Shown one piece after another: positions 7,352 to 7,479 of a DNA stretch of 7,479 nt. The DNA lies in the NCBI GenBank assembly GCA_029263435.1, contig JAJCXL010000307.1, positions 1 through 7,479 of the forward strand, written 5' to 3'. The notes below the pieces were generated by a model, which saw nothing but the letters and a program-made list of their open reading frames with translations, made no database searches and was not told the origin of the DNA. The translations under genes were made by a program, and so were the position numbers. The DNA is from Acidobacteriota bacterium. Its GTDB lineage: Bacteria > Acidobacteriota > Vicinamibacteria > Marinacidobacterales > SMYC01. Every line of letters starts with the position of its first letter. The first letter of the stretch is position 1.

Positions 7352-7479
7352 ATGTGGACGTTGGTCCGAGAGATTCGGCGTGCGTGGCGTGCTCTCATTA
7401 CGAGCCCCCGATTCTCGGTGACTTCCGTCGCGACCCTAGCGCTCGGGATCGGAGCGTCGAGCGCGATTTTCAGCGTCGT
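7352..7479 (+). CDS. ADOP/MacB-like permease, N-terminal 42 residues (3' truncated by window)
   Basis: The ATG at 7352 opens a frame that runs off the right edge; 42 codons are visible. The start reads MWTLVREIRRAWRALITSPR, then F-S-V-T-S-V-A-T-L-A-L-G-I-G-A-S-S-A-I-F-S-V. This is the signature beginning of MacB/FtsX-like permeases of the acidobacterial duplicated orphan permease (ADOP) group: a basic amphipathic helix, a 'SPRF' turn, and a first transmembrane segment with L-A-L-G-I-G-A-x-x-A-I-F-S-V. Such proteins are usually about 800 residues, with two FtsX-like halves and periplasmic core domains, and work with a MacB-type ATPase or in systems exporting peptides or lipoproteins; the rest is outside the window. 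No strong ribosome site is visible ahead of the ATG. The gene is divergent from the M14 peptidase, with 106 bp between them. Confidence 0.87.
   Translation, partial: MWTLVREIRRAWRALITSPRFSVTSVATLALGIGASSAIFSV

Overview
The window looks like a chromosomal segment of a GC-rich, Gram-negative bacterium. Three proteins carry export signals (two likely lipoproteins and one periplasmic or secreted peptidase). Start codons are mostly ATG with good Shine-Dalgarno sites. The gene types (a secreted M14 carboxypeptidase with a C-terminal amidotransferase-like domain, an exported beta-lactamase-fold serine hydrolase, and a MacB/FtsX-like permease of the ADOP type) are common in Gemmatimonadota and Acidobacteriota. 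That placement is an inference from gene content; there is no rRNA or other phylogenetic marker here.

Layout, left to right. (1) 3-425 (+): the C-terminal part of a class V PLP aminotransferase, cut by the window edge. (2) 426-553: an intergenic strip with a degenerate octanucleotide tandem array (435-498), then a sigma70-like promoter and a strong ribosome binding site. (3) 554-2092 (+): an exported serine hydrolase of the class C beta-lactamase/EstB/NylB superfamily. (4) 2160-2753 (+): a small lipoprotein of unknown function. (5) 2754-2894: an intergenic region with an 8-bp inverted repeat and an AT-rich promoter or operator candidate. (6) 2895-4700 (+): a membrane-anchored PAS sensor histidine kinase with no receiver domain. 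(7) 4681-7245 (-): an 854-residue M14 metallopeptidase, convergent with the kinase and overlapping its 3' end by 20 bp. (8) 7246-7351: a divergent intergenic region. (9) 7352-7479 (+): the first 42 codons of an ADOP-type permease, cut by the right edge.

The genes do not form one obvious pathway. Several could be linked by peptide or amide scavenging (carboxypeptidase, amidase/esterase-type hydrolase, aminotransferase, export-type permease), but nothing in the sequence proves co-regulation. I see no CRISPR array, tRNA, rRNA, insertion sequence, attachment site or phage gene. I did not find a clear new multi-gene system. The most noteworthy signals are the period-8 array, the kinase that stops where a hybrid kinase would start its receiver domain, and the coding overlap at that same point.
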